Both the position numbers and the translations under genes were made by a program. The notes below the pieces were generated by a model. That model was not told the origin of the DNA. It made no database searches and saw nothing but the letters and a program-made list of their open reading frames with translations. Shown here piece by piece: positions 23,901-33,045 of a stretch of DNA of 45,000 nucleotides. Location of the stretch: contig RPFO01000213.1 in assembly GCA_009746045.1 (NCBI GenBank), forward strand, positions 7,764,978 to 7,809,977. Reading direction: 5' to 3'. The first letter of the stretch is position 1; each line of letters starts with the position of its first letter. Source of the stretch: Mesostigma viride (lineage: Eukaryota > Streptophyta > Mesostigmatophyceae > Mesostigmatales > Mesostigmataceae).

Positions 23901-24241
23901 TCCCGTCGATGCGCTTGAATAACTGCAGATGGCAGCAATCAGGGTACATGGACGTGATTGGTCAGCTTCGAAATGTTTACTGCGAATTTGCGTCATCAAC
24001 CACGTAACGCCAGCACTCCATTCGCACATACCGCGGGATTGTCTTCACAGACGCTCTTGACAAGCTTCCTGAATATTCGTTCCGCCAGCATGTGACTTGG
24101 CATGGCGACGCCTTTGGGCCATTTCCTTGGCTCTTTGGCGGGCGGCTCGTCAACCAAGGTCGCCTGTCCATGGGCCATGGCAGGAGAACCGTTTCGGAGG
24201 GTGCCGCTGGCATGCAGCTTTCCATTGTTGGCGCTAGGCAT
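8335..24241 (-). CDS. Leucine-rich-repeat protein gene, 12 exons (full model)
   Basis: Model: exons 24241-24032, 23922-23833, 22748-22647, 21383-21249, 20643-19945, 17022-15878, 15172-14992, 14457-14287, 13716-13622, 11975-11855, 10987-10566 and 8989-8335. Every junction is GT/AG, phases match, and the sum is 4026 nt (1341 aa plus TGA). Layout: N-terminal helical region (1-179); Ser/Gly/Pro-rich, probably disordered region (180-720); LRRs of the ribonuclease-inhibitor type (about 725-1005) with the pattern LxLSxNxIGxxGxxxLA; a C-terminal helical and low-complexity region. LRRs of this type bind proteins, and algal relatives are often ciliary or regulatory, but the specific role cannot be read from sequence. 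No signal peptide or membrane span is seen. Main uncertainty: the start of exon 5. Confidence 0.7.
9911..10520 (-). repeat. Degenerate copies of the exon 11 end and donor, around a 45 bp array
   Basis: The exon 11 end reads on the plus strand gcatgagcgcgcggaacat. Related copies are gcatgagcgcgcggaacgt at 10384, catgagtgcgcggaacac at 10475 and gcgcagaacctgtcgac at 9921. The last two share a following ttacatatgcg.gca. All lie in the intron immediately after exon 11. Confidence 0.7.
10005..10384 (+). repeat. 45 bp minisatellite, about 8.5 copies
   Basis: Unit begins gcatacgtgcacgcaac and contains ggac(t/g)agtcgtgttac. After the first two copies, ggact and ggacg variants alternate, suggesting a 90 bp higher-order unit. 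It lies within the intron between LRR exons 12 and 11. The frames through it are spurious. Confidence 0.95.
10566..10987 (-). CDS. LRR gene exon 11
   Basis: 422 nt from acceptor acttttag. The last LRR strand (KMCALDITGC) is followed by an Ala/Gly/Ser/Pro linker and a helical block SEDVFQAYLAQLASDAL...SDRERLDMFRALMR. The donor is ATGCG|GTGGGT, phase 2. The helical block resembles one in exon 12. Confidence 0.75.
11250..11444 (+). repeat. (GGGGT)n array
   Basis: About 38 copies of a 5 bp unit with a short disordered patch near 11315-11330. On the minus strand this is an ACCCC pyrimidine-rich tract upstream of the exon 11 acceptor. A poly-G run follows near 11478-11499. G-quadruplex formation on the plus strand is plausible. 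Confidence 0.97.
11737..11785 (-). pseudogene. Broken duplicate of LRR exon 10 end
   Basis: Minus strand reads FNNPTGIKGCEML then CTC|GTGAGA, aligned with NNPIGLKGLEML and CTG|GTGAGG of exon 10. A stop interrupts the upstream part of the frame, and no acceptor gives a phase-0 cassette, so it is probably not used. Confidence 0.7.
11855..11975 (-). CDS. LRR gene exon 10
   Basis: 121 nt, phase 2 to 0, coding HCEIGTEACPALAQALAENL and QLSNNPIGLKGLEML, a textbook ribonuclease-inhibitor-type LRR. Acceptor gtgcgcag, donor ATGCTG|GTGAGG. A broken second copy of the exon end lies at 11737-11785. Confidence 0.8.
12519..13222 (+). repeat. 21 bp minisatellite, about 33 copies
   Basis: Unit gtgagtacttctcagacac plus gt, with point variants and two copies lacking cttct. 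Each unit contains CACGTG (E-box palindrome). It lies in the intron between LRR exons 10 and 9. Its length, a multiple of 3, leaves long open but meaningless Ser-Glu-Lys-Tyr or Ser-Gln-Thr frames. Confidence 0.95.
13306..13640 (-). repeat. 31 bp array copying the exon 9 donor
   Basis: Unit on the minus strand: ACATCAACCTCAGGT followed by AAAAACTTGCTTATTT or TCAGCCTTGCTTATTT. The true exon 9 end is the first unit (TTTACATCAACCTCAG|GT). About ten further copies each carry CAG|GT. Units of 31 nt mean every third donor would keep reading frame. Confidence 0.9.
13622..13716 (-). CDS. LRR gene exon 9
   Basis: Codes LNMEWNGFGSEGAIQLAAS, then VQGHASLIYINL, ending in phase 2 at AACCTCAG|GTATAG. An earlier GTGCAA donor at 13659 would leave exon 10 out of phase. 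The chosen site restores phase and LRR spacing (INLS-HCEIGTEA). Its 3' end and donor are the unit of the adjoining 31 bp array. Confidence 0.75.
13764..13811 (-). pseudogene. Degenerate duplicate of LRR exon 9 start
   Basis: Minus strand CTCAACATGGAATCGAAG parallels exon 9 CTCAACATGGAGTGGAAC, then diverges and reaches CAACAG|GTGATA. Weaker copies of the tgttgagc motif lie at 13905 and 14033. It lies in the intron between exons 8 and 9. Confidence 0.6.
14287..14457 (-). CDS. LRR gene exon 8
   Basis: Fifty-seven codons, phase 0/0, holding two LRRs (ALNLAHNSAGMRSGQQLETV and LLSLDVSWNNLRVPEAIRLA). Acceptor is a C-rich tract ending ccag, donor CAGATG|GTGAGG. It joins exon 9 to give LQM-LNMEWNGFG, continuing the LRR register. 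Confidence 0.8.
14910..14965 (+). repeat. Poly-C / CCCG tract
   Basis: A homopolymeric C run (about 14915-14935) is followed by cgcccgcccgcccacccgcc. It lies in the intron just after exon 7. Confidence 0.9.
14992..15172 (-). CDS. LRR gene exon 7
   Basis: Begins in phase 2 so that LDLSNNR of exon 6 continues as VGRAGAEALAAYL, an excellent LRR fit. A second LRR half follows (CPLEHLQLSACELPDNACW) and ends NNRRLK at CTCAAG|GTGGGG. The junction phase supports direct splicing from exon 6, bypassing the exon-like remnants between them. Confidence 0.75.
15439..15877 (-). repeat. Copies of the exon 6 end and donor, including a 43 bp array
   Basis: True exon 6 end, minus strand: GGAGCTGGACCTGTCG then AATAACAG|GTACATAAG. 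The AATAACAGGTACATAAG segment repeats with a 43 bp period at donors near 15835 and 15792. Older copies of the preceding coding piece lie at 15671-15724 (MPVHILPGELNLS), 15560-15606 (IPLGKLDLSN) and 15439-15490 (RIQISECDLPNSG, with a phase-2 GG|GTATGC donor). Confidence 0.8.
15878..17022 (-). CDS. LRR gene exon 6, disordered region into first LRRs
   Basis: The largest exon, 1145 nt, phase 0 to 2. It starts ADVGPLMKQAMAVARNREL after acceptor ccgcccag. A long Ser/Gly/Pro region with repeated GSP/GSPG motifs follows. LRRs begin near its end (SHMELQHCGLGLDGVKAL, KLRYLGLGDNGLDSVAVEAL, GELDLSNN). The donor is AATAACAG|GTACAT. Ser/Pro motifs could be phosphorylation sites, which is inference only. 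Confidence 0.75.
17072..17391 (+). repeat. 7 bp (CAGGAGG)n array
   Basis: About 46 near-perfect copies. On the minus strand it is a long CCTCCTG pyrimidine-rich array lying 50 nt upstream of the exon 6 acceptor, so it may act as an expanded polypyrimidine tract. The frames through it are artefacts. Confidence 0.97.
17801..17950 (-). repeat. Old scattered copies of the exon 5 donor
   Basis: Plus-strand cttgcccaccttggc at 17928 is identical to the true exon 5 donor region apart from one base. Looser matches are cttgcccacctggc (17839) and cttgcccacctccg (17871). They lie 2 kb from the donor they resemble, in the same intron. Confidence 0.6.
18032..18319 (+). repeat. 48 bp minisatellite, 6 copies
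   Basis: Unit cacccttcacccacttgtcg plus cccactcgttgcgcactg and tgcctattgg. It contains gtgggcgacaagtggg on the minus strand. It is in the intron between exons 6 and 5, next to the larger 32 bp array. Confidence 0.95.
18410..19918 (-). repeat. 32 bp array, ~47 copies, copying the exon 5 donor
   Basis: Each unit, minus strand, reads C(T/C)GGTGGGCAAATAAAG then GCAAGTAGATCGGAG. Positions +1 to +13 of the true intron (GTGGGCAAATAAA) are identical in nearly every unit. The array starts about 30 nt after the donor at 19944. The three long overlapping plus-strand frames are artefacts of the 32 nt period. Confidence 0.95.
19945..20643 (-). CDS. LRR gene exon 5, Ser/Pro-rich linker
   Basis: About 233 codons of Ser/Pro/Gly-rich, probably disordered sequence, with a more ordered block (MPARFDELQQRSRDIHRRA). 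Ends EKAK at donor GCCAAG|GTGGGCAAA, phase 0. Acceptor choice: acgcag at 20644-20645 preserves phase with exon 4. A better-looking acceptor (gccacag, exon from 20692) would be in phase 2 and would need another exon. The intron that follows is filled with copies of this donor. Confidence 0.6.
21249..21383 (-). CDS. LRR gene exon 4
   Basis: Forty-five codons starting DWMENYPLSDFIRLMAQ after a long pyrimidine tract ending ctcag (the plus strand shows the purine-rich aggggg run). Ends at CGCTCG|GTGACG, phase 0. It completes the helical N-terminal region. Confidence 0.7.
21470..22078 (+). repeat. 26 bp minisatellite, ~23 copies
   Basis: Unit gatcacaatgagtgggttcc plus atccaa, with att/atc variants and two gaag variants. 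Located in the intron between LRR exons 4 and 3. Confidence 0.95.
22541..22572 (-). repeat. Degenerate copy of exon 3 end and donor
   Basis: Plus strand gccctcgccaggatctcgag parallels the true gccctcaccaggatcttgag at 22639-22658. The donor GT is mutated to GC. It lies 75 nt downstream of exon 3 in the same intron. Confidence 0.7.
22647..22748 (-). CDS. LRR gene exon 3
   Basis: Thirty-four codons (LHLLVVGSEEASKAVATVV onward) between acceptor ggctcccccag and donor ATCCTG|GTGAGG, phase 0/0. Alpha-helical, Ala/Val-rich. A degenerate copy of its last ~25 nt plus donor lies at 22541-22572. Confidence 0.7.
22892..23237 (+). repeat. 43 bp minisatellite, 8 copies
   Basis: Unit acaatgaacccggacatat plus aaatacttgagttacaacac and attt. 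The c/t and t/c variants group neighbouring copies. Intron between LRR exons 3 and 2. Confidence 0.95.
23833..23922 (-). CDS. LRR gene exon 2
   Basis: Thirty codons between acceptor catctgcag and donor ACACAG|GTAACC, phase 0/0. Contains FKRIDGKTKETLGTNEDA, a strongly protein-like segment that appears in no longer open frame. It would fold with exons 3-4 as an alpha-helical N-terminal domain I cannot assign. Confidence 0.65.
24032..24241 (-). CDS. LRR gene exon 1 (start codon)
   Basis: Codes residues 1-70, from ATG at 24241 (context GCCATGC) to donor CCCGCG|GTATGTGCG. Basic and charged, with SHMLAERIFRKLVKSV near the end. No in-frame upstream ATG with better context was seen. Ends in phase 0, matching exon 2. 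Confidence 0.65.
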
Positions 24242-25345
24242 GGCCTGAATCGTCCAGCATCAAGCAGTTGGAGTGTAATTATTCGTGGGGATCACAAACT
24301 TTACATTCTGCCACCAAAAAGCTGGATACGCTTTGGCTTGGCATGCCTACAAGGACCGCTGCTGTGGCTTGACAGGACTACAATGCCATTATTGGCGACG
24401 CCTTTCCATTACGATGTACACTTCGTTTACAGCCGGGCATTCAGAAATGCCGTCCACCACAATGACGATGCCAGCTAATTAGGATGTAATTCCATGGCGA
24501 GCTCATCTCTCAATAGCAAAAATGCCTTCAATCTAATTGAGCCTAAGTGTATTTTTAGTCTCGACTGCATGGGACACTTCGCTTTCTTTGCCTGCATTCA
24601 TCTATGACATTTGTCAGTCCTCGTAAACCCAAATTCCTTTGTTGTCAACGCCATGACGTGGGTTGATAATTTTAAAATCACTGCCCATTTCGGAATTCAC
24701 CATCAGCAGAAGCCTGGCAGAAGTTATAATTCCATGGCTTCGGTAAATTTGGAGATTGCAACGACGTGACCGCTGGGGACGGTCACTGGGTCAGCATGTT
24801 CAGACAAAATTATTACACACTTTCCCCGTCGCCCGGCAGAATGCTTTAGCTGGCATAGGCTGGCATATGCATCGGCTTTAAAGGCCGTACATTTTCCGCC
24901 TTCTGAAGCACGTGTCAGTAATCATGTCAGTTGATTCCCACACCCGCGAACTGTCTAAACAAAGATCAAGTAAGTAAAATGCGTTGAAAAACTCGATAAA
25001 TATTCGAGGTAAGTTACCAGCTTTGCGAGACCCAGGTGAACGACGGTAGACCAGGCTATACTGTACCGCCATGCTGTGTGCAGTGTATGCCAGCTTTTAC
25101 CGCCATTTTCGCGGGAAAAAACAGTAAAAACATATGCTTTCGACTTCTGTGTTACGTATTTTACCTATTCCGACCAGGTTCTCATCTACAGCAAGGCCGC
25201 CTAGTCTGCTCAGCCCATGCAAGCACGTGAGTTTTAGTGAGGTCATATGTGCCTCGCTCTCGTATTACGCGCAGACTTCTAAAGTCTCGCAGTGTTTAGT
25301 TAAACTATGTTTTGACAGATCATTTGCAGCTTAACTCCTGTGAAT
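24242..25345. promoter_or_regulatory. Head-to-head intergenic region
   Basis: The two multi-exon genes start 1.1 kb apart in opposite directions, so both promoters and 5' UTRs must lie here. I see no TATA-like element that I would place with confidence. The sequence is moderately AT-rich and has no long repeat, unlike the introns on either side. Confidence 0.5.
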
Positions 25346-25416
25346 ATGCCTCGGGGTAGTCAAAGCTCTATCGAGGACGACGGTCTAACGTCCACCAGAG
25401 TTACAGGGCTGACAAG
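25346..25416 (+). CDS. Plus gene exon 1 (start codon)
   Basis: ATG at 25346, coding MPRGSQSSIEDDGLTSTRV onward, to a consensus donor GACAAG|GTAAGT. Ends in phase 2, matching exon 2. Short Ser/Asp-rich N-terminus. The near-perfect donor is the main support. Confidence 0.6.
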
Positions 25417-28400
25417 GTAAGTTCCCCACCCGCCAGGGAATTAGAAATCGCTCCTTTATAGTATGAAGCCGTCATGGCTTCTGTACTTAAGGCTGCGAAG
25501 CCTAGCAAGGCTGTGTCGTTCTCGATAGTCTGAGTAGGCCAGCCCGGTCCTGGCTGTCTGCCCTGTTGAAAGTCTTGCAGGGGTTGCTATTCCATATATC
25601 ATGACGAAGCCCTCGTGAGCCAATCCCAGTTTCCCCGCATACCAACCAAAAGGGACCACTTTGTGTCACACTGTTACATTCTCGAAGTGAATAACAGCGG
25701 CCGCTATAGGTGCTACTTAGGTCATTACCACCTTCTTTCTTATCTATAGCATGCTTAGTGGCTTCCCTGGCACCTCGGCAGCAAGCTATCTCGAGGATAG
25801 TCATCGTTTATGGGGAAGTTATACCTCGTACTTTTCCATTATTGTATTCACCATCGGTACATGCCAGCACTCATTTTCTGCATTCCAAACTCAAATTTTC
25901 ATCTCCACGAAATGATACAGAACTCCGCGGCCCTTGCTCCAGACCGATATCTGTGGATTCTTCACTTGTTTGCATACTCCAGCCACCTTGTCATCCTATC
26001 CGCCTATCTACTATCTAGCAGGCTCACCTAGCAGACTTGGGTAACTGCCTAGTCTCCGCATTCTGTGTCTTACTTTCTGGCGTTCGCCACCCCTTGATGG
26101 CAGCCTGAAAATCTCTCAAATAGTTTGGTTTGTATACTGGCATCTGCCACAGATCATCTTGAAAACACTCCAGCAGACGTTTCTCGAACACATGCCGCTT
26201 CTTTCCTGTCCTCTGCCACAGATCGCCTCGAACATCGCGTCAAACATCACGCACACACGCCAGCAGCACCACCTGCCCTTCCTGCCGCCATATGCTGGGC
26301 CGTTGTGACTCGTGCCACGCTTGGGACATGATGTGGCCATGGCCCCTGTTGAGCAATCTCCGTGCGCTGCATGTCCCTTGGCGTCCTGGCTTGCATGGCT
26401 GCGCTTCCATGCCCTGCTGTGACGTGCCATGTGGCGCATCCATGTGACATGCCATGTGTTACATCCATGTCGTGTGCATGCCCATGGCACAGGACATGTG
26501 TTTGTCCATGACACGCCCTTTCACGCTCGCAGGACATGCCATGCGGTGCCTGTCATGACATGCCCTGGTGCATATTCCTTCCATGACATGCACCGCTCGC
26601 TGCGCCCATGACAACTGTGCGCGGCAATGACATGTGTGGCCACACTTCCACGACATGCCATGTGGGCTGCCCAGGTCGTCGCTGGGCGGCCAGGTGGACT
26701 GGGAAGAAGAGGCCAGGCAGTTCCAGGAGCGGCGCGCCAAGAGAGAGAAAGAAAAGAGCCTCAACGCGCGGCTGGCCGCGACTCTCCCTGCGGCGGTGGC
26801 GGAAGGGAGGGAAGGGCCAGATGCCAGTGACGTGGTGGCGCGCGTGCGACGCACAAATGTGGAATTGGCCAGCGGGGAAGGCGAAATCGCTGCAATGGTG
26901 AGCGCGTACGGCAACAAGCCGCTGTATTGTATGCTGTGTATTTAGCTACTGACGTGGTGGGGTTGTGAGCGTTGTAACATATACTAAGGTATTAGAGGGG
27001 GGGTGGCGGGGCGTCTCAGCTAAACTGCAAACTTCGAGTTAGGTCCGACAGCCCCACGGAATCCTGTGCTGTGCAGCGGGGGTGCCCGTGGCTGGTCGTG
27101 ATTTGGTGGCGGATAGTGGGGATTTGAACTGTGGCTGAAACGTGATGATCGCCTTGCCCTTCCGCGTTTCTGCACCACTGTATGTATTGCCTGCCCTGCT
27201 GCCTGGCCACCCTGCCCTCTTCATCGCCCTTAGGTCCGAGATCTCAAGGAGCGGACCTCGCTGTCGTACTGCGTCGTGCGGCACTGCTTCGTGGCGGGGG
27301 TGAGATGGCACCTGCCCGCCTTGGATGCGAGGAGCCTGTGTTGGGTGCACCCGCGTTGTTCTTAGCCCGCTTTGGGTGCATGTCCCGAGATCTTCAACTT
27401 CCAACCCCATTTGCGAAGCCGTAGCCTGATGGTAGTGGTCCTGCGCACCACAAACGGACAGGGTGACCACTCGGGTTTGTAGGGCCACCCTCGCGAAGTG
27501 AAGCTACTCCTGTGTTAGCAGGTGACGTACGCCATACTACACCGTCACCATGCCCGAGCAGGCGGACCCCATAGGAGAGGGGCCACGCTTGTGAGACGTA
27601 GCGCCCGTGTGGTTGCATGCCTACTTGTTATAGGGGACGTGTCTACGATCCAAGGGAATGTGTTCATGTCTGGTCCAGCGATGGGCACGTGTCGTTGCTG
27701 GCCCATCGGAGATTCGGAGTGTTGTTTCTCTTTATTGGGGGGGGGGCCTCGTGATCATTGCTAGTGACCAACTAATTGTATTCTTGGTGGCCGATTTCAA
27801 CAATGGATACGCACTTGGGTTTCATGGATATGTCGGGGGGTGGAGGTGGATGTTTGTAATTGTGTAGGTGGGCGAATGATCTTGCGGCAAGTGTGTGGGG
27901 GGGTGCAGTTCTGATGGGTAGTGAGTTTTTTTCCTGAGCGTGATGGTCAGCAAAGTGGGATGATGAATAGATGTGCTTGCTGCTTTGATTTGCTCAGCTT
28001 GACGAGTGTTTGCTTTTACATGGTCGCGCGCTCTACCAGTTCCCACCTCAAAGCTCCTCAACAGATCCCTCTCGCCCCTCAACAATGAGCTCTCTATCCT
28101 CAACAAGTAGCTTACCGTCCTAAACAGATCACTGGAGGCCTGGCAGGCCTTGGCCAGACTCCAAGGAAAAGGCAACCCAAGTATTGGAGCGTGGGAGGGC
28201 TTGGGAGGATTCGGGAGGAGTACAGCTGGGTCCTGGCCGGTAACGCTGGTGTGGGGGATCATACGGCTTCCCTGCTTGATACCATTCTCACCCTCTGTGT
28301 CTACGGTGTGCTGGACGTTGCCTACCGGGCTGCTGTCCGACGGTACCGTCCATCACGACTGTCCCGACATCCATCCATTTCGATACAATCCCAGCAGCCG

Positions 28401-31400
28401 GCGGCACCCGTGCCACCCCCCACCCCGTTCCACTTGGCATCGGAGGAGGGACCCTGCGGCAAGCTCTCCAAAAAGGTCAACCGAGGCTTCGACACAGAGG
28501 GTACGTGCCGTGTGGCACCTGCTCGCGTTTTTCATCTATTACGGTTGAGGTATTCATTCCATTGCGCTCCTGCAAGGGCGCACTTTTTTTCCCCATGTCT
28601 CTTGGTGGTGGTTGGTTTGATAGCCCACTAGCGGCGCACTTTATTAGGGTTGCTCGGCATCGTTACCACGAACCATCTTCTTTGCCCTCTAGGCGGTATT
28701 CCCCACTCCGCATATGGTTTGCTTGATGGGTGGCTTGAATGGCCCTGACCCATTCATTCCACTTCATTCTCTCCAGGGAATGCCGTCTCACCACCGACAA
28801 TGTTTATCATGGCTTACCTTCCTCTCGGGGCATGTAGGCCATTCTTTAAGTGCTTCTTCTGGAGCTTCGGTGATGGACACCGAGGCGATGCAGGATCACC
28901 GCCGGGACGAGATTTCAGGCAGGTGCTGACCAGCGAAACCACCAAGGCATAGTCTGACCTCCCTGCACTGTTTTCTGCACTACATGTGGCACGTATAGTG
29001 GGCATGGAATACGCGCCGTGCAAAGGCTTCACCTTTTGGCGGATTGCATCCATGGTGACTGTTATATCCGCGTCCACACAAGTCACCGAACCTCGTTGTG
29101 CCTGAAACATTCCCATATCCACGCACGCCTAGCACCACCCTATAACAGGATCGAAACCTAGAAGCCCTTCCCTAACCTGGAGGCCCTTCCCTAATCTAGA
29201 GACGGCCCTCATCTTCATGGAGTCGTCTGCAGACCCACGTATGCTTGGGGGGGGGCCATGTGTACGCTCTGCAGCACCGCACATACTATGGGTTTGCTCA
29301 TTTGTCATGCGGTTCGGCTCTCCCTTGTCACCTTGTGTGTTTACATAGCATAGCTCTTTCCCAATATAGTATTTTGTTCTCTCTGCCGCGCTCATGGCCC
29401 ACTAAAGCTCTCCCCATCCATTGTACTGTGGTCCACTCTCTGCCATCCAGCGATCAGCGATGTTTCATACTTGATCAAACTACTACAATACTGTTGTTAT
29501 ATATACTACCATCACAATACGCATCACAATATGTATTCCCTGCAGCCGAGCGGCAGGCGGTGGTGTGGGAGATGGTCAAGTCGGGTCAGCTTGGGGACGT
29601 CCTGCGTTCATCCCGCACCGTGCCGGCGCCCGCCCTGCGATGGCTATGGGAACTGGGTAGGTGACCGCAGCCTTGCTTGCTTCACCCGAAAAACGCTAGG
29701 TTGTTGTCTTGTTGCCGTCTTGTTCTCACAAGGTGCCCTGCCTCTGGGAACTGGGCGGGCCGGCGTGGGTGGCTGGACTTGCAGTGCATGCTCTGAGCCG
29801 ATACCTGTGGTACATTTTTTTTCTTTAGTTCTATGCCTTTGAACACGAAGCGTCTGTGTTGACTTGGTCATCTACTCCATGAATGCATTCTTCGACATGT
29901 TTTCCTTTGTCACTTTGTTCTGGCACCGAATGCCAATGGTTTGATTCCTGATGTCGTGGAAAGAACTGGTTACCTTATCTGCCACATCACCCATCCATGG
30001 GGCGCCCCCTGTCAGGCGTCTTCTCAAACTATGCGTGGGGGGAGCACGAGGCCTCCAGCGAGAGCATCCAGGTTGCCGCGTGCGACACGCTCTGCGCGCT
30101 CCTGTCGGGTGCCATCAGCCGCCAGGTGGGTGGCGCCTGCAAGCACCGATGCTCATATTATAATGACATGTGTGTCCTACGTGTCCTACAGTATCTGTCC
30201 ACTGTCGTACTAGTAGACTGGATGATCATATCAGTGGCAAACATACTAAGAGTATGTGTCCTATGTGTCCTACAGTATGTGTCTACTGTCGTACGAGTAG
30301 ACTGGATGATCATATCAGTGGCAAACATACTAAGAGTATGTGTCCTATGTGTCCTACAGTATGTGTCTACTGTCGTACGAGTAGACTGGATGATCATATT
30401 AGTGGCAAACATACTAAGAGTATGTGTCCTATGTGTCCTACAGTATGTGTCTACTGTCGTACGAGTAGACTGGATGATCATATTAGTGGCACACATACTA
30501 AGAGTATGTGTCCTATTTGTGTCCTATTTGTAACCCAATTATGTGCGTGATGGTACCCTGTCATGCCTGATGACTATTCGCGTATATACCGTACAGTTGT
30601 TTGAAGTCTTGGCTTGTGATTGCTTTTCGCCTGTTCCTGTCTTGCGCTTCGATTATGTCGCCTGTCTCTTTCCCGTAATTGGTCCTGACTGATTCCCGTA
30701 GCTCATTGATTTTAATGAAGTATACAGTAATGAAATAGTTGTCTCACTCAATACTGGACAGGTCTGTGTCTCGTGGGGGCCTGCGTGACCTGCTTTGTTG
30801 ATGGTTGAATTCGATAGTAGATTACGTACTTGTGCCTGGTGTGCGGTTCGGCTCCTTGAACTGGCATGCCCCGACTAAGTGGCTGTCGGATCCGGTGACT
30901 GCATCGGCTGCTGCTTGCCTGTCTTTTCAACTATATTGTTGCCTGCTTGCCTGGCAGCAGGCCACCACGGAGCCCGCAGCCAAGCACGCTGGGGGCTGCG
31001 ACAGGGATGGAGGGGCCGCAAATGGGCCTGGGACGGCGGCTGGGGTCAAATCCGAGGCCGCGAGCGGTGATCCCTCATCCCCTCCCTGCCTCGTGCTGGG
31101 GTGGGTGCCTAGCGCTGACGACTTTCTCGATGCCCTGGCCCGCTTGGGCTTCCAACCAGACGCTGAGGTGACCGTTGAGCCCGATGCTGGTGACGGCGAG
31201 GATGTGGATGGCGATGAGGTGGCGCCGCAGGAGAGGCCGGCCAAGCGTGCGAAGAAGACCAGCAATGGCGACAAGTCCAGCGGCAAGGCATTGCTGGTGG
31301 GGTCGCCGTCCAAGCCTGTAGTCACGGCGGCTCATGGCAAGGACGCGGGTCCTGCAGTCCCTGCACCGCGGACTTTGTTACAGTGGCTTGCCGTGCTGCG

Positions 31401-32995
31401 TGTCTGTTGCCAGCAGAGCATGCTTGGGGACAGGTGCGTTGTAGCGTGGTGGCCTTGCCAAGCGGTAGCATGGAATCCACTGGTCTCTAAACTGGTCACT
31501 ATAACTGTTGGGTGGCTGTGTTGCGAAGCAGTAGCGTGGAACCCACTGGTCACTACACTGGTCATTATAACTGTTGGGTGGTTGTGTTGCGAAGCAGTAG
31601 CGTGGAATCCACTGGTCACTACACTGGTCACTATAACTGCTGGGTGGTTGTGTTGCGAAGCAGTAGCGTGGAATCCACTGGTCACTACACTGGTCATTAT
31701 AACTGTTGGGTGGTTGTGTTGCGAAGCAGTAGCGTGGAACCCACTGGTCACTACACTGGTCATTATAACTGCTGGGTGGTTGTGTTGCGAAGCAGTAGCG
31801 TGGAACCCACTGGTCACTACACTAGTCATTATAACTGTGGGGTGGTTGTGTTGCGAAGCGATAGCAGCGATGTTTGCCGCGTGGTCGTGGAAGGGGCTTG
31901 GCTGTCAAGGTGGCTCCGTGCGTCGTGGTTGCTTTGCTTTCCAAGCCGTTGTGGGTTTCGCGGTGATGGTGCTGGAAGTGCTTGCGGTGGAGATGGTCAC
32001 ATCCCTAGGATGCAGGGCCGTCCTCCAGAACCATCGCCAATGAGGATACCCCCCCTGGGCCTAGTTTGTCCCTGCCATATGTTATGTGGACTCGGATAGG
32101 CTTAGGTGCAGGACCACCCATCAGGATGCCTGTTCAAAGGATTGCCCGTTCAAATACTTCGCCATGCCATTACACGTGATCGCTTTGCAAGGCAATCACA
32201 CTCGTCTTCTCTCACATTTTCCCCACTTGACACCCCTAGCCCCAAGAACTAAAATTTCGTAGTTCATGTTTCAAAATGTAAAGGAGAGACACCTAATAAC
32301 GTATATAGGGAGCCGGCTAGTGTGTAAAATGCCAATATTTTATAAGCCTATCGACCTTTCTTTCGCATGGACCCCGAACTCCAATAATTAAAAACAATCG
32401 GTATAAATACACTTTCAAAGTAAGTGAATAATAAACGAATATCCAATAAATGGAATGTTGTAAGCTTCCCACTGTCACGAAAGCTATAAATAGACTTCAC
32501 GATTATTATGAATGTTTGACCAGGTCACTCAACACCCCTTGTGCTGAGAGGACATATTCTCATCACCATGCGCTGAGAGCAGGCTGGCTATCAAGTAACG
32601 TGCGTGTTTGCAACTTGCCCGTTTGAAACTCTGCGGCGGAGCCCATTTTTGGAAGTGGCCCTTCCCAACACTACGAGGTAGTACCAACGTACTAGCTAGT
32701 CGCAATACAGTCGGACCTATTGGAAGATGTTACCCCCGTCTCCGTCCGACCTCCTGGCGAGGGAAATCAACTCACTCACTCACTCACTCACTCACTCACC
32801 CACCCACCCACCCACCCACCCACCCACCCACCCACCCACCCACCCACCCACCCACCCACCCACCCACCCACCCACCCACCCACCCACCCACCCACCCACC
32901 CACCCACCCACCCACCCACCCACCCACCCACCCACCCACCCACCCACCCACCCACCCACTCACTCACTCACTCACTCACTCACTCACTCACTCAC

Positions 32996-33045
<50 letters not shown>

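Noticed and set aside
28814-29122. Minus-strand 102-codon frame in intron 4
   Set aside because: No recognisable family motif or splice partner; lies within an intron of a phase-consistent gene.
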